This document shows, one piece after another, positions 54,762-64,000 of a stretch of 64,000 nt of DNA. Source of the DNA: Hyphomicrobium facile (GTDB taxonomy: Bacteria > Pseudomonadota > Alphaproteobacteria > Rhizobiales > Hyphomicrobiaceae); contig NZ_FPCH01000001.1 in the NCBI RefSeq assembly GCF_900116175.1, positions 1,118,501-1,182,500 on the forward strand, written 5' to 3'. The translations under genes and the position numbers were made by a program. Below the pieces are notes generated by a model. It had not been told where the DNA came from, did no database searches, and was given only the letters and a program-made list of their open reading frames with translations. Each line of letters begins with the position of its first letter. Position 1 is the first letter of the stretch.

Positions 54762-55523
54762 ATGAGCAAGGCAACCGGAACGAAGACGGCGAAGCCTAAG
54801 ACGGTCGCCAAGAAGCCCGTTGCGAAAGCCGGGCCCCCGTCGAAGAATGACAAAATTTTAGCGAGCGCTGGAAAGGCGGCTCAGGCTAAAAAGCCCGATA
54901 CGTCAAAGGCCAAAGCGGCAAAGACCGCTGCTAAAGTGACACAGACCAAGGTTCCGACGGGGATCACCGCTCCGCCCGTTAGTAAGCCGGCGCCGCCGAA
55001 GCCGAGCCAGGCGAGTGCGCCTGCACGAACATTGGCTGCCGCAAAGCCGGCAGCGGCGAAAAAGTCAGAGGGTACAAGCACCAAGATGGCTGCACGTGTT
55101 AAGATTGCAGATATCGTTCTCCCGCCGGGCTACAAGCCTTCGGAGAATGAGCCTTTCATGAATGACATGCACAAGGCTTATTTCCGTAAGCGCCTGCTCG
55201 AATGGAAGGATGAGATCCTTCGTCAGACACGAGAGACGCTGGCGATTTTGCATGAGGATTCCACTCAGCACGCGGACCTTGCCGATCGCGCCACGTCGGA
55301 GACGGATCGGGCCACGGAGCTCAGGACGCGCGATCGCCAACGCAAGCTCATTTCCAAGATCGAAGCGGCGCTGGGCCGGATCGAGGACGGCTCGTATGGC
55401 TATTGCGAGGATACCGGCGAGCCGATCGGCCTGAAGCGCCTCGATGCGCGCCCGATCGCAACGCTGTCGGTCGAAGCTCAGGAGCGTCACGAGCGGCGCG
55501 AGAAGGTCTATCGCGAGGAATAA
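54762..55523 (+). CDS. dksA: DksA/TraR-type RNA-polymerase-binding regulator with a long Lys/Ala/Pro N-terminal extension, 253 aa
   Basis: ATG 54762 follows GGAGAGGCGG. Residues 1-~115 are Lys/Ala/Pro/Thr-rich (KTAKPKTVAKKPVAKAG, KAKAAKTAAKV) like histone H1 tails. The DksA coiled coil (about 135-200, with DLADRATSETDRATELRTRDRQRKL) and tip follow, then GSYGYCEDTGEPIGLKRLDARP. The zinc cysteines are mostly replaced (one Cys remains), as usual in alphaproteobacteria. DksA works with ppGpp at the RNA-polymerase secondary channel. Usual length is about 140-150, so the N-terminal extension is extra. Confidence 0.9.
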   Translation: MSKATGTKTAKPKTVAKKPVAKAGPPSKNDKILASAGKAAQAKKPDTSKAKAAKTAAKVTQTKVPTGITAPPVSKPAPPKPSQASAPARTLAAAKPAAAKKSEGTSTKMAARVKIADIVLPPGYKPSENEPFMNDMHKAYFRKRLLEWKDEILRQTRETLAILHEDSTQHADLADRATSETDRATELRTRDRQRKLISKIEAALGRIEDGSYGYCEDTGEPIGLKRLDARPIATLSVEAQERHERREKVYREE

Positions 55524-55637
55524 GGCCGGCGACCGGCTGAGCCGTATCGAAAGCGGACGATCCTTCACGGCTCGTTAAAGGTTTCGGCTCACATTCAATC
55601 TCGTCATGCCGTGCAGGCGTCTGGATGAGGTTGCGTC

Positions 55638-55913
55638 GTGAGCGCTCGTATCACTTTCGTGTTGTCCGCTGTTATCGCGGCCGCGACAGGCGGCCTTCCG
55701 CATTTCAATCGCGCAGAGGCCGAGCCCTTGAAAGTTCCCGTTGCGGCTCACCCGTTGCGCGTCGCCAATCCGGGCAGCTGGAAGATATCGACAGCTAGTC
55801 TCGTTACCAACGGCGCCAAGGCGGTCAGCGGTCCGGTCGCAAGCGAAACGCGGCGGCTCGATCTCAGCAAGCTCACGATGGCCGATTTCGGCGACGTCGA
55901 GCAGTCGCGCTAA
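55638..55913 (+). CDS. Small secreted hypothetical protein, 91 aa
   Basis: GTG 55638 follows GATGAGG. The signal peptide ends AEA-EP. The mature part has no recognised motif (KISTASLVTNGAKAVSGPVASETRRLDLSKLTM). Convergent with fliO, six nt between stops. Confidence 0.55.
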   Translation: MSARITFVLSAVIAAATGGLPHFNRAEAEPLKVPVAAHPLRVANPGSWKISTASLVTNGAKAVSGPVASETRRLDLSKLTMADFGDVEQSR

Positions 55914-55919
55914 TTGAAA

Positions 55920-56309
55920 TTAAAGTTTGGGCGGCGGAGCGGAGTGATCCGCGGGTTCCGGGCTGCGGTTGAAAAACGGTGTCCGGCGCACGGGCGCCGC
56001 CACCGCTTCGCTCGGCGCTTCGGTTGCCGGACGCCCGCTAGATGAATTGATTCCCGACTCGATGACGAGATCGACGGGGCCACCAATCATTACCAAATGC
56101 TCGACGTCATCCCGCCGGATGAGCACGAGTTTACGGCGGCTATCGACGCTGGCTTGATCTACAACGTCAAGGCGGCGCTCCCCTTTCTGCCGAAACAAAA
56201 AGGCCGACGGCGCAGTTCCTGTAAGGTAGGCGCGGACGAACACGGCCGCTCCCGCGCAGAGGAGGGCGATAACGGCCAGCAAGAACGTCCAAAAAACGTA
56301 GGTTTCCAT
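55920..56309 (-). CDS. fliO: FliO-family flagellar export protein, 129 aa
   Basis: One N-terminal membrane helix (about residues 6-28) followed by the FliO soluble segment DQASVDSRRKLVLIRRDDVEHLVMIGGPVDLVIESGI and a Pro-rich tail. FliO supports assembly of the FliP-FliQ-FliR flagellar export gate. No other flagellar gene is in the window, so whether the organism is flagellated cannot be judged. Divergent from cckA. Confidence 0.78.
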   Translation of the reverse strand: METYVFWTFLLAVIALLCAGAAVFVRAYLTGTAPSAFLFRQKGERRLDVVDQASVDSRRKLVLIRRDDVEHLVMIGGPVDLVIESGINSSSGRPATEAPSEAVAAPVRRTPFFNRSPEPADHSAPPPKL

Positions 56310-56468
56310 TTCTGCCTCGCCGCCGGGTTACCGGTTGTGCCGATATCTTTCGAACTTCAAGGCTTCGATAGCCCCGAGTTGACTGCATGTTAACTCTCTT
56401 AAGCGAAGTCTTATGCAAGCGAAAAGCGCCGCACCGTTGCGGCACAGTTGCAGTTGCGTTTGAGTTCC

Positions 56469-59087
56469 ATGTCCATGCCCCAGTCCGACGTCTCGATTTT
56501 CGAGAATCAGCTAGATTCTCTGTCCATGAAGGATCGCGAGGCGTTGAGGATCGATGCCGCCCCGATCGATCCGCTGAACTCAGCGGAAGGGTTCGGCGGT
56601 TTCCTCCCTATTATCATTGTCGCCGCTGCGGGTGGCTCAGTTTTGTTCGGGCTGCTGGCGAGTGGCTCGGGCGAGCCGTTGCTTTTGACGGTCATCGCGC
56701 TTTTGGCGATGTTCGGCGTTTTCATGCTTTTCGGCATCGCGGCCGGGCATATCAGGCTCGGGGCACGCGCGACGCCCTCTGACTTCCTCAAGGCTGCGAT
56801 CGACGCTCACGACGAGCCGCACATCATCGCCAATCCCGACGGCACGGTTCTTTACGCGAACGCTGCCGTCGAGCGCATTCTCGGACGACATGAGGCGGGG
56901 CCCTTTTCGGCGCTTGAGACTTTGCTCACGGGCGATGCGGAGGGAACGCAGGCCTATTTCCAGCTGACGCGGGCAGCGGAGCGGGGCGAGGCGCGGCGCG
57001 AAGATGTTCGACTGCGCCCGAGCGTTGCGGGCCGCCCGTCTTGGGTTCGCATCAGCGTGCGTCCGTTCGCGACGTCCGATCAATCATCCGAGGATGTCTC
57101 GCCGCGTCAACGACTGGTCTCGTGGCAGATTACCGATGTTTCGAGCGAAAAGAGCCGCGAGGCTCAGCGCATCGAGAAACTCGAGGCTTCTCTCGCGGCG
57201 TTCGACGCCATGCCGGCCGGTTTCATGTGGGTTTCGTCCGTCGGTGGCGCGATCCTTCATGTCAACGCCGCGTTCGAACAGTGGCTCGGCTATCCGGCGG
57301 GCGCGTTGCGCGTGCGCAATCTCGGCCTCGCGGAACTCGCGGGCACTGAGGGTCTCCGTCTTCTCAAGCTGATGGCGACCATTCCGGAAGCCGATCAGCG
57401 CGTCATCGATCTTGATTTGACCCGGCAGGACGGCCGCATCGTCGCCCTCACGTTGCTCGTCGAGCCGGTCGGCGATCAGTCCGAACTCGGCTTCACGATC
57501 ACGGCGATCAACCGGCAGACGGCAGGCCTCGTCGATCGCGGACAGCAGGATGTGCGCGCGTCGCAATTCTTCCAATCGGCGCCGTTCGGCATTGCCGCGC
57601 TCGATGCGGAAGGCCGGATCGCCAATTGCAACACGGCCTTCATGCGGATGGTTCTCGACGGCAAGCCGGCGCAGGATGTGCTCGCGGCGGAAGCGCTGTG
57701 CCGCACCGCGGACCCCGAAGAGCGTCTGCGCATCGAAGCGGGACTTGGCGAAGCTCTCACCGGCCGCGGCAACATTCAGCCGATCGAAATCACGGCCGGC
57801 GCACAACGCGAATTCACGCGCCGCATCTACATGTCGCCGCTCGCCGCCGTGCAAGGCGGAGCTGCAGCCGCGCTCTATGTGATGGACGCGACCGAGCAGA
57901 AGGTGCTCGAAGGCCGCGTCGCGCAGGCTCAGAAGATGGAAGCGGTCGGCAACCTCGCCGGCGGTATCGCACACGACTTCAACAACGTGCTGACGGCGAT
58001 CATCGGCTTCTCGGATCTGCTGCTGCAAACGCACCGGCCGAGCGATGCGGCGTATCGGGACATCAAGAACATCCAGTCGGCGGCGAACCGCGCTGCGAGC
58101 CTCGTCGCCGGTCTTCTCGGCTTCTCGCGCAAGCAGACGCAGCAGGTGACGGTCGTCGATGTTGGCGACGTGACGTCAGAGATGATGCCCGTGCTCAAAA
58201 CGCAGGTCGGCGAGAAAATCGATCTGAAGATCCAGGCCGAGCGTGATCTTTGGTACGTGAAGGCCGACAGCAATCAGCTCTATCAAGTCGTCTTGAACCT
58301 CGTCCGCAATGCGCGCGATGCCATGCCGAACGGCGGCAAGTTGACGATCAAGACGCGCAACGTGCCTGAGCGCGAAAGCCAGAAGATGAGCGGCGTTCCG
58401 GGCTTCACTCCCGGCGAATACGTCGTGATCGAAGTTGCGGACACCGGCACCGGCATGGCGCCGGAGGTGATGGAGAAAATCTTCGAGCCGTTCTTCACCA
58501 CGAAGGGCGTCGGCAAAGGCACGGGTCTCGGGCTCGCGTCGGTCTACGGCATCGTCAAGCAGTCGGGCGGTTTCATTCAGCCCGAGAGCGAGATCGGCAA
58601 GGGCACGACATTCAAGGTGTTCCTGCCGCGTTACTTCGTCGAAGACGGCGAGGACGTCGAAACAGTTCTTCCGCAAACGATCGCCGCCGCCAAGAAGCAG
58701 CTTACGGCAACGGATCTTACGGGCACGGGCCGCGTGCTTCTCGTCGAGGACGAACCGGATGTCCGGCACTTCGCAACGCGGGCGCTACGGCGGCAGGGCT
58801 ATCAGGTGATCGAAGCCGCCGATGGCTTGGAGGCTCTCGAGCTGATGGCCGCCAACGAAGGCGAGATCGACATCGTCGTGTCCGACGTCGTGATGCCGGA
58901 GATGGACGGTCCGGCGCTCTTCAAGGAACTCAGGAAGCGCAATCCGTCGATCAAGGTGATCTTCGTCTCGGGTTATCCGAATGAAGCTTTCCGCGAGACG
59001 ATGGGCTCGGACGATTTCGCATTCCTGCCGAAGCCGTTCTCGCTGCCGCAGCTTGCTGCGAAGGTGAAGGACGAGCTGGCGAAGTAG
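56469..59087 (+). CDS. cckA: Hybrid histidine kinase CckA, about 872 aa
   Basis: Two N-terminal helices (about residues 44-66 and 72-95), PAS-like domains (about 105-470), the H-box [16 protein letters not shown] with the phospho-acceptor His, N-box [14 protein letters not shown] and G-boxes [10 protein letters not shown] / [17 protein letters not shown]-terminal receiver domain has [12 protein letters not shown] with the phospho-acceptor Asp. CckA feeds phosphate through ChpT to CtrA, the cell-cycle regulator that is antagonistic to DNA replication; GANTC methylation by CcrM belongs to the same network. Start ATG 56469; ATG 56475 is possible. Confidence 0.95.
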   Translation: MSMPQSDVSIFENQLDSLSMKDREALRIDAAPIDPLNSAEGFGGFLPIIIVAAAGGSVLFGLLASGSGEPLLLTVIALLAMFGVFMLFGIAAGHIRLGARATPSDFLKAAIDAHDEPHIIANPDGTVLYANAAVERILGRHEAGPFSALETLLTGDAEGTQAYFQLTRAAERGEARREDVRLRPSVAGRPSWVRISVRPFATSDQSSEDVSPRQRLVSWQITDVSSEKSREAQRIEKLEASLAAFDAMPAGFMWVSSVGGAILHVNAAFEQWLGYPAGALRVRNLGLAELAGTEGLRLLKLMATIPEADQRVIDLDLTRQDGRIVALTLLVEPVGDQSELGFTITAINRQTAGLVDRGQQDVRASQFFQSAPFGIAALDAEGRIANCNTAFMRMVLDGKPAQDVLAAEALCRTADPEERLRIEAGLGEALTGRGNIQPIEITAGAQREFTRRIYMSPLAAVQGGAAAALYVMDATEQKVLEGRVAQAQKMEAVGNLAGGIAHDFNNVLTAIIGFSDLLLQTHRPSDAAYRDIKNIQSAANRAASLVAGLLGFSRKQTQQVTVVDVGDVTSEMMPVLKTQVGEKIDLKIQAERDLWYVKADSNQLYQVVLNLVRNARDAMPNGGKLTIKTRNVPERESQKMSGVPGFTPGEYVVIEVADTGTGMAPEVMEKIFEPFFTTKGVGKGTGLGLASVYGIVKQSGGFIQPESEIGKGTTFKVFLPRYFVEDGEDVETVLPQTIAAAKKQLTATDLTGTGRVLLVEDEPDVRHFATRALRRQGYQVIEAADGLEALELMAANEGEIDIVVSDVVMPEMDGPALFKELRKRNPSIKVIFVSGYPNEAFRETMGSDDFAFLPKPFSLPQLAAKVKDELAK

Positions 59088-59104
59088 TTTGTCGCAAAGG
59101 AATA

Positions 59105-59151
59105 CCCCTCCCCCTTGCGGGGAGGGTGGCGCGGAGCGCCGGGTGGGGGCC
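59105..59151 (-). repeat. Uninterrupted repeat B copy
   Basis: Reads in reverse as the repeat that is split at 5975-6069: cccccacccggcgct, two C, gcgccaccctccccgcaa and a closing GC-rich hairpin half. A partial third copy follows at 59185-59215. Confidence 0.78.
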
Positions 59152-59245
59152 GCCACGCGGGAGCTTTCGATTAGTCTCTGGATTACCCCCACCCCCTCCC
59201 CGCAAGGCGGAGGGGAATCGCATCGCGGCTCTGCTTTTTTTGTTT

Positions 59246-59286
59246 GCGCCCGGCGACTCCCCTCCGGGGAGCCGGCCGCAGCTCTT
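59246..59286 (+). repeat. 41-bp hairpin with eroded right arm
   Basis: Left arm GCGCCCGGCG, inner CTCCCC / GGGGAG, CCGGC block and GACTC intact; the right arm (CGCAGCTCTT) no longer pairs. Confidence 0.75.
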
Positions 59287-59291
59287 GTGTG

Positions 59292-59332
59292 GCGCATCGC
59301 GACTCTGCTCCGCAGAGCCGGCCGCGATGCGC
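59292..59332 (+). repeat. 41-bp nested hairpin
   Basis: Perfect outer arms GCGCATCGCG / CGCGATGCGC (as at 9829), inner CTCTGC / GCAGAG, CCGGC block, GACTC. Confidence 0.9.
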
Positions 59333-59343
59333 GAAGTGAGATT

Positions 59344-59916
59344 TTAGATCTCGCCCTTCAAGCCGCGCTCGAAGTACTTGTGGATGATCTTGTCCTGGTT
59401 CTCGAGCAGCCAATCGATTGAAGGCTGGTAGTTCATCGCTTTATGAATGGCGAGCGAGGTCGCCTTGCGATGGATATCGAACAGTACCTTGTGGTCGAGC
59501 TTCTCGATCGTGGCGACGGACGGATGGAGCCATACCGAAACGATGATCCCCAGGTCGTCGACCTTGTCCTTGGGCAGGTCTCCCGAGCGCACGGCATCGA
59601 GCACGCCCATCGCGGTCGCGTATTGGACGGTGCCCATCAGGATGCTCGTGTAACGCTCGTTGTCGACGGTCACTTTGCTGACGCAGATCGTCGGCGGGCG
59701 AACCATGACGTCGGTGTTCAAGAGCGACAGTACGCGGGTGTGGCCTTTGACCTGATCGCCGAGGAGGGTCGCAAACGCGGTGCCGAACGGCCCGTCCATC
59801 TCGCCGATCGCAACCTCGGGCTCAGCCGCCGTTCCCGGGGGGCCGCCTGCAACGAGGGCTTCGCCGACGCGAATGCCGAAACGCCCTGATGCGGGGCGGG
59901 AAGTCGAGCTGCTCAT
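59344..59916 (-). CDS. Formaldehyde-activating-enzyme (Fae) homologue lacking the AHIDL histidine, 190 aa
   Basis: The Fae fold is recognisable throughout: VGEALVAGG, GTAFATLL, NTDVMVRPPTICVSKVTVDNERY, GTVQYATAMGVLDAVRSGDLPKDKVDDLGIIVSVWLHP and YKATKxAI-like HRKATSLAIHKAM. Classical Fae condenses formaldehyde with tetrahydromethanopterin using a His in an AHIDLI motif; the aligned residues here are AEPEVA, with Glu in place of His. It carries an extra ~15 N-terminal and ~20 C-terminal residues. It is likely a Fae-like paralogue (Fae2/Fae3 type) with a changed role. AAGGTGAACACG lies before ATG 59916. Confidence 0.85.
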   Translation of the reverse strand: MSSSTSRPASGRFGIRVGEALVAGGPPGTAAEPEVAIGEMDGPFGTAFATLLGDQVKGHTRVLSLLNTDVMVRPPTICVSKVTVDNERYTSILMGTVQYATAMGVLDAVRSGDLPKDKVDDLGIIVSVWLHPSVATIEKLDHKVLFDIHRKATSLAIHKAMNYQPSIDWLLENQDKIIHKYFERGLKGEI

Positions 59917-59998
59917 TACGTGTTCACCTTGTGCTTCGGATTATCGTTATGGCGCCGGTTTTAGACGCGGGTATCGAGATAACCCAGAGTGCAGGTGG

Positions 59999-60029
59999 AC
60001 GCGCCATAAGTTCCAGTTATGGCGCGTCT
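59999..60029. other. Perfect 12-bp inverted repeat
   Basis: GACGCGCCATAA-gttccag-TTATGGCGCGTC lies between the Fae homologue and the gene ending at 60065. It may be a terminator for the latter (minus strand) or an operator; there is no clear U-run on either side. Confidence 0.6.
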
Positions 60030-60064
60030 CGCGGTTTTCAGACGATCGGGGGCTTGTCGCCCCC

Positions 60065-60589
60065 CTATTTGCAGGGAATTTCGATCAGGCCGTCGGCAGC
60101 GGCGGAATATTTGCGGCAGACCTCGGGCTGACCGGCGTCGGCAACTGTCTTCGTTCCGGAGACCGGCTGCTCAGTCGACGAGGTCTTTGCTGGTGCCGGA
60201 GCGGCTGTAGTGGATAAAAGATCGCCCTTCTTCGCATCAGAACCCGTGTTGACTGATGCAGTCTGTTGGGCCGCCCGCTTGCTTGCGGCAACCTTCGCGG
60301 CCTCGGCCGCCTGCTCTCGACGTAAAGCCGCGAGGCGCGCCCGCTTTGCCGCGGCTGCGGCGGCCGCGCGCTCGGCGCGCAGTTCCTCGAGCTGCTGCTC
60401 GCGCGCCCTTTCAAACGCATGAAAGCGATGTTCGTGACTTGCGCAATGCGGATGCTCGTGCGCGGGCTGGCGTCCTTGATTGCGGAAGAACGAGCTCGCG
60501 TAGAACGTGCCCATTCCAGCGGCTTCGGCCTCTGATACGAAGGCACTGGCGGCGACCAGTGCGGCGACGAGCGTTGCGATCTTGAGCAC
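60065..60589 (-). CDS. Secreted Ala/Arg-rich coiled-coil protein with a C-terminal CRKYSAA...PC tail, 174 aa
   Basis: GTG 60589 is preceded by AAGGAGTTACCTCC. The signal peptide ends AEA-AG. A His-rich patch (HEHPHCASHEHRFH), a long Ala/Arg/Glu helix (about residues 55-100) and an Ala/Ser/Thr linker lead to the tail VCRKYSAAADGLIEIPCK, whose two Cys may form a disulphide. The next gene upstream (60790-61335) is a paralogue with the same plan. Function unknown. Confidence 0.72.
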   Translation of the reverse strand: MLKIATLVAALVAASAFVSEAEAAGMGTFYASSFFRNQGRQPAHEHPHCASHEHRFHAFERAREQQLEELRAERAAAAAAAKRARLAALRREQAAEAAKVAASKRAAQQTASVNTGSDAKKGDLLSTTAAPAPAKTSSTEQPVSGTKTVADAGQPEVCRKYSAAADGLIEIPCK

Positions 60590-60789
60590 GGAGGTAACTC
60601 CTTGGCTTAGGTTGAGGAGATTATTGCGCGGGGAGGGATGCGCCGCTGTTTCGAGCGGAACAGGCGTGCAGCGGAGCGCAACGACGCGGCATGGCGAGCT
60701 TGACGGGACTTCCAAAAAAGTTTTGCGGCTCGCTCGGCCGGCTGACGCCGATGAGCGAACCGCGAATGTTCTCCGGTTGGTGATGGCGG

Positions 60790-61335
60790 TTAGTGGCAGG
60801 GCGTCTCGATCAGGCTGTCGGTCGCGGCCGAATACCTGCGGCAGGTTTGGTCTGCGGCGACGGTATCGGTGCCCGGCGTCGTCGAAGACGCTTCGACGTT
60901 GTCAGGCGATGTTTTCTCGGCCGTCGTTATCTTGGCGGTATTGTCGGTCGCCGGCTGATCATTGTCAGCCGAAGGCAGGCGATCGCCTTTCTTCAGGATT
61001 GGCTTGTCGGCCTCGGGCGTCACCGGTGAGGTCGTCTCGGCCGCTGCAATCTGAGCGGCTTTCTGCTGCTGAAGCGCCAGCTGACGGGCGCGCTCGCGCT
61101 TGGCGGCCGCGGCTGCTGCCGCACGCTCTCTCGCAGCGATCATCTGACGACGGGCACGTTCGCGTTCATAGGCTTGTTCGCGGCGACGTTCTTCGGCGGC
61201 ATGGGCGAGCATGCTGGCCGCTGCCATGCCGCCGAAGAAGAAACCGAGGCGGCGGCCAGGGCCGGCTTGGGCGGCCGACGTGAACGAGCTGGCGAGGACG
61301 GCGACTGAGATCAGCACGGCGGAAATCTTGAACAC
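60790..61335 (-). CDS. Secreted Ala/Arg-rich coiled-coil protein, paralogue of the 60065 gene, 181 aa
   Basis: GTG 61335 follows AAGGAGGCTCCC, almost the same leader as its paralogue. The signal peptide ends AQA-GP. A strongly charged Arg/Glu/Ala helix (EERRREQAYERERARRQMIAARERAAAAAAAKRERARQLALQQQKA, split here only by position 50-100) leads through an acidic Thr/Ser linker to TCRRYSAATDSLIETPCH. The shared tail shows the two arose by duplication. Expected in the periplasm or on the cell surface. Confidence 0.72.
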   Translation of the reverse strand: MFKISAVLISVAVLASSFTSAAQAGPGRRLGFFFGGMAAASMLAHAAEERRREQAYERERARRQMIAARERAAAAAAAKRERARQLALQQQKAAQIAAAETTSPVTPEADKPILKKGDRLPSADNDQPATDNTAKITTAEKTSPDNVEASSTTPGTDTVAADQTCRRYSAATDSLIETPCH

Positions 61336-61479
61336 GGGAGCCTCCTTGGCTTGAACATGCACAGGAGATTGCACCCAGGCGACAAGTGGCGCTGTTTCGC
61401 CGGTTACAGTTGTAGCGTTAGTAGCGCTTGAGGTTTCGCGTTCGCGCGGAATGAGAACAAAACGAGATTGACAGATTCG

Positions 61480-61494
61480 GAACAAATCAAGTAC
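61480..61494. promoter_or_regulatory. Probable imperfect SOS box before recA
   Basis: GAAC-aaatcaa-GTAC differs from GAAC-N7-GAAC by one base and lies 56 bp before the recA start. Confidence 0.6.
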
Positions 61495-61549
61495 ACACAT
61501 CCTTAATTGATGGCGTAGGGCGCTTGCCATAGGGATTGAGGGTGACACG

Positions 61550-62686
61550 ATGGAACGGCCGGATTGGACTGTGCTCGAAGGGGGCAAAATGGATAAGAAG
61601 CAGGCGCTAGAGCAGGCACTCGCGCAGATCGACAAGGCCTTTGGCAAAGGGTCGATCATGCGGCTCGGCGCCCATGACAAGCTCGACATCGAGGCGATCT
61701 CCACGGGATCGCTCGGTCTCGATATTGCGCTCGGCATCGGCGGGTTGCCGAAGGGACGCATCATTGAGATCTATGGACCTGAATCTTCAGGCAAGACGAC
61801 GCTGGCTTTGCAGGTCGTTGCGGAAGCTCAGAAGAAGGGCGGCATTTGCGCGTTCGTCGATGCTGAACACGCGATCGATCCGGGCTACGCGAAGAAGCTC
61901 GGCGTCAAGGTCGAGGAGCTCTTGATTTCGCAGCCCGATACCGGCGAGCAGGCGTTGGAAATCGCCGATACGCTCGTGCGCTCGGGCGCGGTCGACGTGC
62001 TTGTCGTTGATTCGGTTGCGGCGCTGACGCCGAAGGCCGAGCTCGAAGGCGAGATGGGCGACAGCCTTCCAGGTCTTCAGGCGCGCCTGATGAGCCAGGC
62101 ACTGCGCAAGCTGACGGGTTCGATCTCGAAGTCGAACACGATGGTGATCTTCATCAACCAGATCCGCATGAAGATCGGCGTCATGTTCGGCAATCCGGAA
62201 ACGACGACGGGCGGCAATGCGCTGAAGTTCTATGCTTCCGTTCGTCTCGATATTCGCCGTATCGGGCAGATCAAGGAACGCGAGGAAACGGTCGGCAACC
62301 AGACCCGCGTCAAGGTCGTCAAGAACAAGGTCGCACCGCCCTTCAAGCAGGTCGAGTTCGACATCATGTATGGCGAAGGCATCTCGAAGGTCGGCGAGTT
62401 GATCGATCTCGGCGTCAAGGCCGGGCTCGTCGAGAAGTCGGGCGCGTGGCTGTCCTATAACGGCGACCGTATCGGCCAGGGCCGCGAGAACGCGAAGACC
62501 TACCTCAAGGAAAATCCGAAGGCGGCGGCCGAGCTGGAGCGGGCTATCCGCGCCAATGCCGGGCTCATCGTCGAGAAGATGCTTGCCGATCCGGGTGTTG
62601 GTGAGGACGACGGGGAAGAGCCGGACGAGGACGGGGTTCTCCCGGACGAAGATTCGGGGAAGAAGGTCGCCAAGGCGAAGCGCTAA
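61550..62686 (+). CDS. recA: Recombinase A, 378 aa
   Basis: Walker [10 protein letters not shown], the Walker B strand [12 protein letters not shown], the L1/L2 DNA-binding loops ([41 protein letters not shown]) and an acidic C-terminal tail. It forms filaments on single-stranded DNA for recombination and triggers LexA self-cleavage. ATG 61550 is used; ATG 61589 ([11 protein letters not shown]), after AAGGGGGC, is also plausible. An imperfect SOS box precedes it. Confidence 0.98.
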   Translation: MERPDWTVLEGGKMDKKQALEQALAQIDKAFGKGSIMRLGAHDKLDIEAISTGSLGLDIALGIGGLPKGRIIEIYGPESSGKTTLALQVVAEAQKKGGICAFVDAEHAIDPGYAKKLGVKVEELLISQPDTGEQALEIADTLVRSGAVDVLVVDSVAALTPKAELEGEMGDSLPGLQARLMSQALRKLTGSISKSNTMVIFINQIRMKIGVMFGNPETTTGGNALKFYASVRLDIRRIGQIKEREETVGNQTRVKVVKNKVAPPFKQVEFDIMYGEGISKVGELIDLGVKAGLVEKSGAWLSYNGDRIGQGRENAKTYLKENPKAAAELERAIRANAGLIVEKMLADPGVGEDDGEEPDEDGVLPDEDSGKKVAKAKR

Positions 62687-62954
62687 GGCGGTCACGATCC
62701 GCTGCTTCCGGCCAAGGATGCCTACCGGCGAACCGATCCCCGGATCAGCCCGAGGATCGGACGCCCGATGGGGTTTGGCTGGCGGGATTTGACGGGCGCC
62801 GGGCGTTCTGAAAATGCCGCGGCACGCGGCATTCCGTCCGCTATCGCCTTTTCTGGACACGTTCAGAGGCCGCCGCTACAACGGCGGCCTTAACCCGTTC
62901 CGAGGCGCGCTCTCGGGGCAAATTCACTCTCAATATCAGGCTCGAAAGCACCAT
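62687..62954. other. recA-alaS intergenic region with two hairpins
   Basis: AATGCCGCG-gca-CGCGGCATT at 62813-62833 and AGGCCGCCG / CGGCGGCCT at 62867-62890. The second is followed only by TTAA, so it is a weak terminator at best. Either may act as an alaS leader structure. Confidence 0.6.

Positions 62955-64000
<1,046 letters not shown>

Noticed and set aside
56390-56402. CtrA-like TTAA pair before cckA
   Set aside because: Spacing is five bases (TTAA-N5-TTAA), not the seven of the CtrA site. The same applies to the AATTAA palindrome at 44947.

Overview
The window looks like a chromosomal segment of a methylotrophic alphaproteobacterium of the Hyphomicrobiales, probably Hyphomicrobium or a close relative. 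The reasons are a formaldehyde-activating-enzyme (Fae) homologue, a CckA cell-cycle kinase beside FliO, an alphaproteobacterial-type DksA, a perfect alphaproteobacterial SOS box (GAAC-N7-GAAC) before ssb, and a housekeeping backbone uvrA ... ssb ... gyrA - coaD - ppiA - ppiB - queA - tgt that matches the order I know from Rhizobiales. Most of the DNA is GC-rich. Two blocks (about 3.45-5.3 kb and 9.9-12.3 kb) are visibly AT-richer and look acquired.

Layout. 1-3.1 kb: a truncated serine hydrolase, a cytochrome c, a small oxidase-like membrane protein and three small secreted paralogues. 3.1-12.3 kb: an accessory region beside the uvrA 3' end. It holds a two-gene SLATT-membrane-protein / TIR-like cassette, a decayed copy of the uvrA 3' end, a VOC protein, an arsenic operon (arsR - truncated arsC - aqpS - arsH) bracketed by identical 49-bp repeats, and an AAA-ATPase + DUF4435 pair resembling the PARIS anti-phage system. 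12.4-22.6 kb: uvrA, a P-loop kinase lying between two copies of a neighbouring gene's 3' end, an EmrAB-type efflux pair, a GFA-family protein, a YkgJ-like Cys-cluster protein and ssb. 22.6-36.5 kb: a repeat cluster, a CDF transporter, ompW and a Crp/Fnr regulator sharing an FNR/FixK box, gyrA, a PRC-barrel protein, cytochrome c, coaD, an alkyltransferase-like protein, two cyclophilins, queA, a hydrolase and tgt. 36.5-56.3 kb: a DMT transporter, tRNA-Lys(TTT), a flavin reductase, a slipin, small secreted proteins, a MASE1-PAS-GGDEF-EAL protein, MFS transporters, a second EmrAB set with a TetR regulator, an AsnB, a small lipoprotein, a MoxR-type ATPase, a DksA with a histone-H1-like tail, and FliO. 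56.4-64 kb: cckA, the Fae homologue, two Ala/Arg-rich secreted paralogues, recA, and alaS running off the end.

Several core enzymes have unusual sites: Tgt lacks two of its three zinc cysteines, GyrA has Asn-Leu where E. coli has Asp82-Ser83, the Fae homologue lacks the AHIDL histidine, and ArsC stops before its redox cysteines. A family of about 13 dispersed 41-bp nested hairpins, each carrying a GANTC (CcrM-type) site, is scattered through the window. One copy has clearly been inserted into another repeat. The best candidate for an undescribed system is the SLATT/TIR-like pair at 3918-5289, followed by the PARIS-like pair. All family calls come from reading the sequence without database searches.
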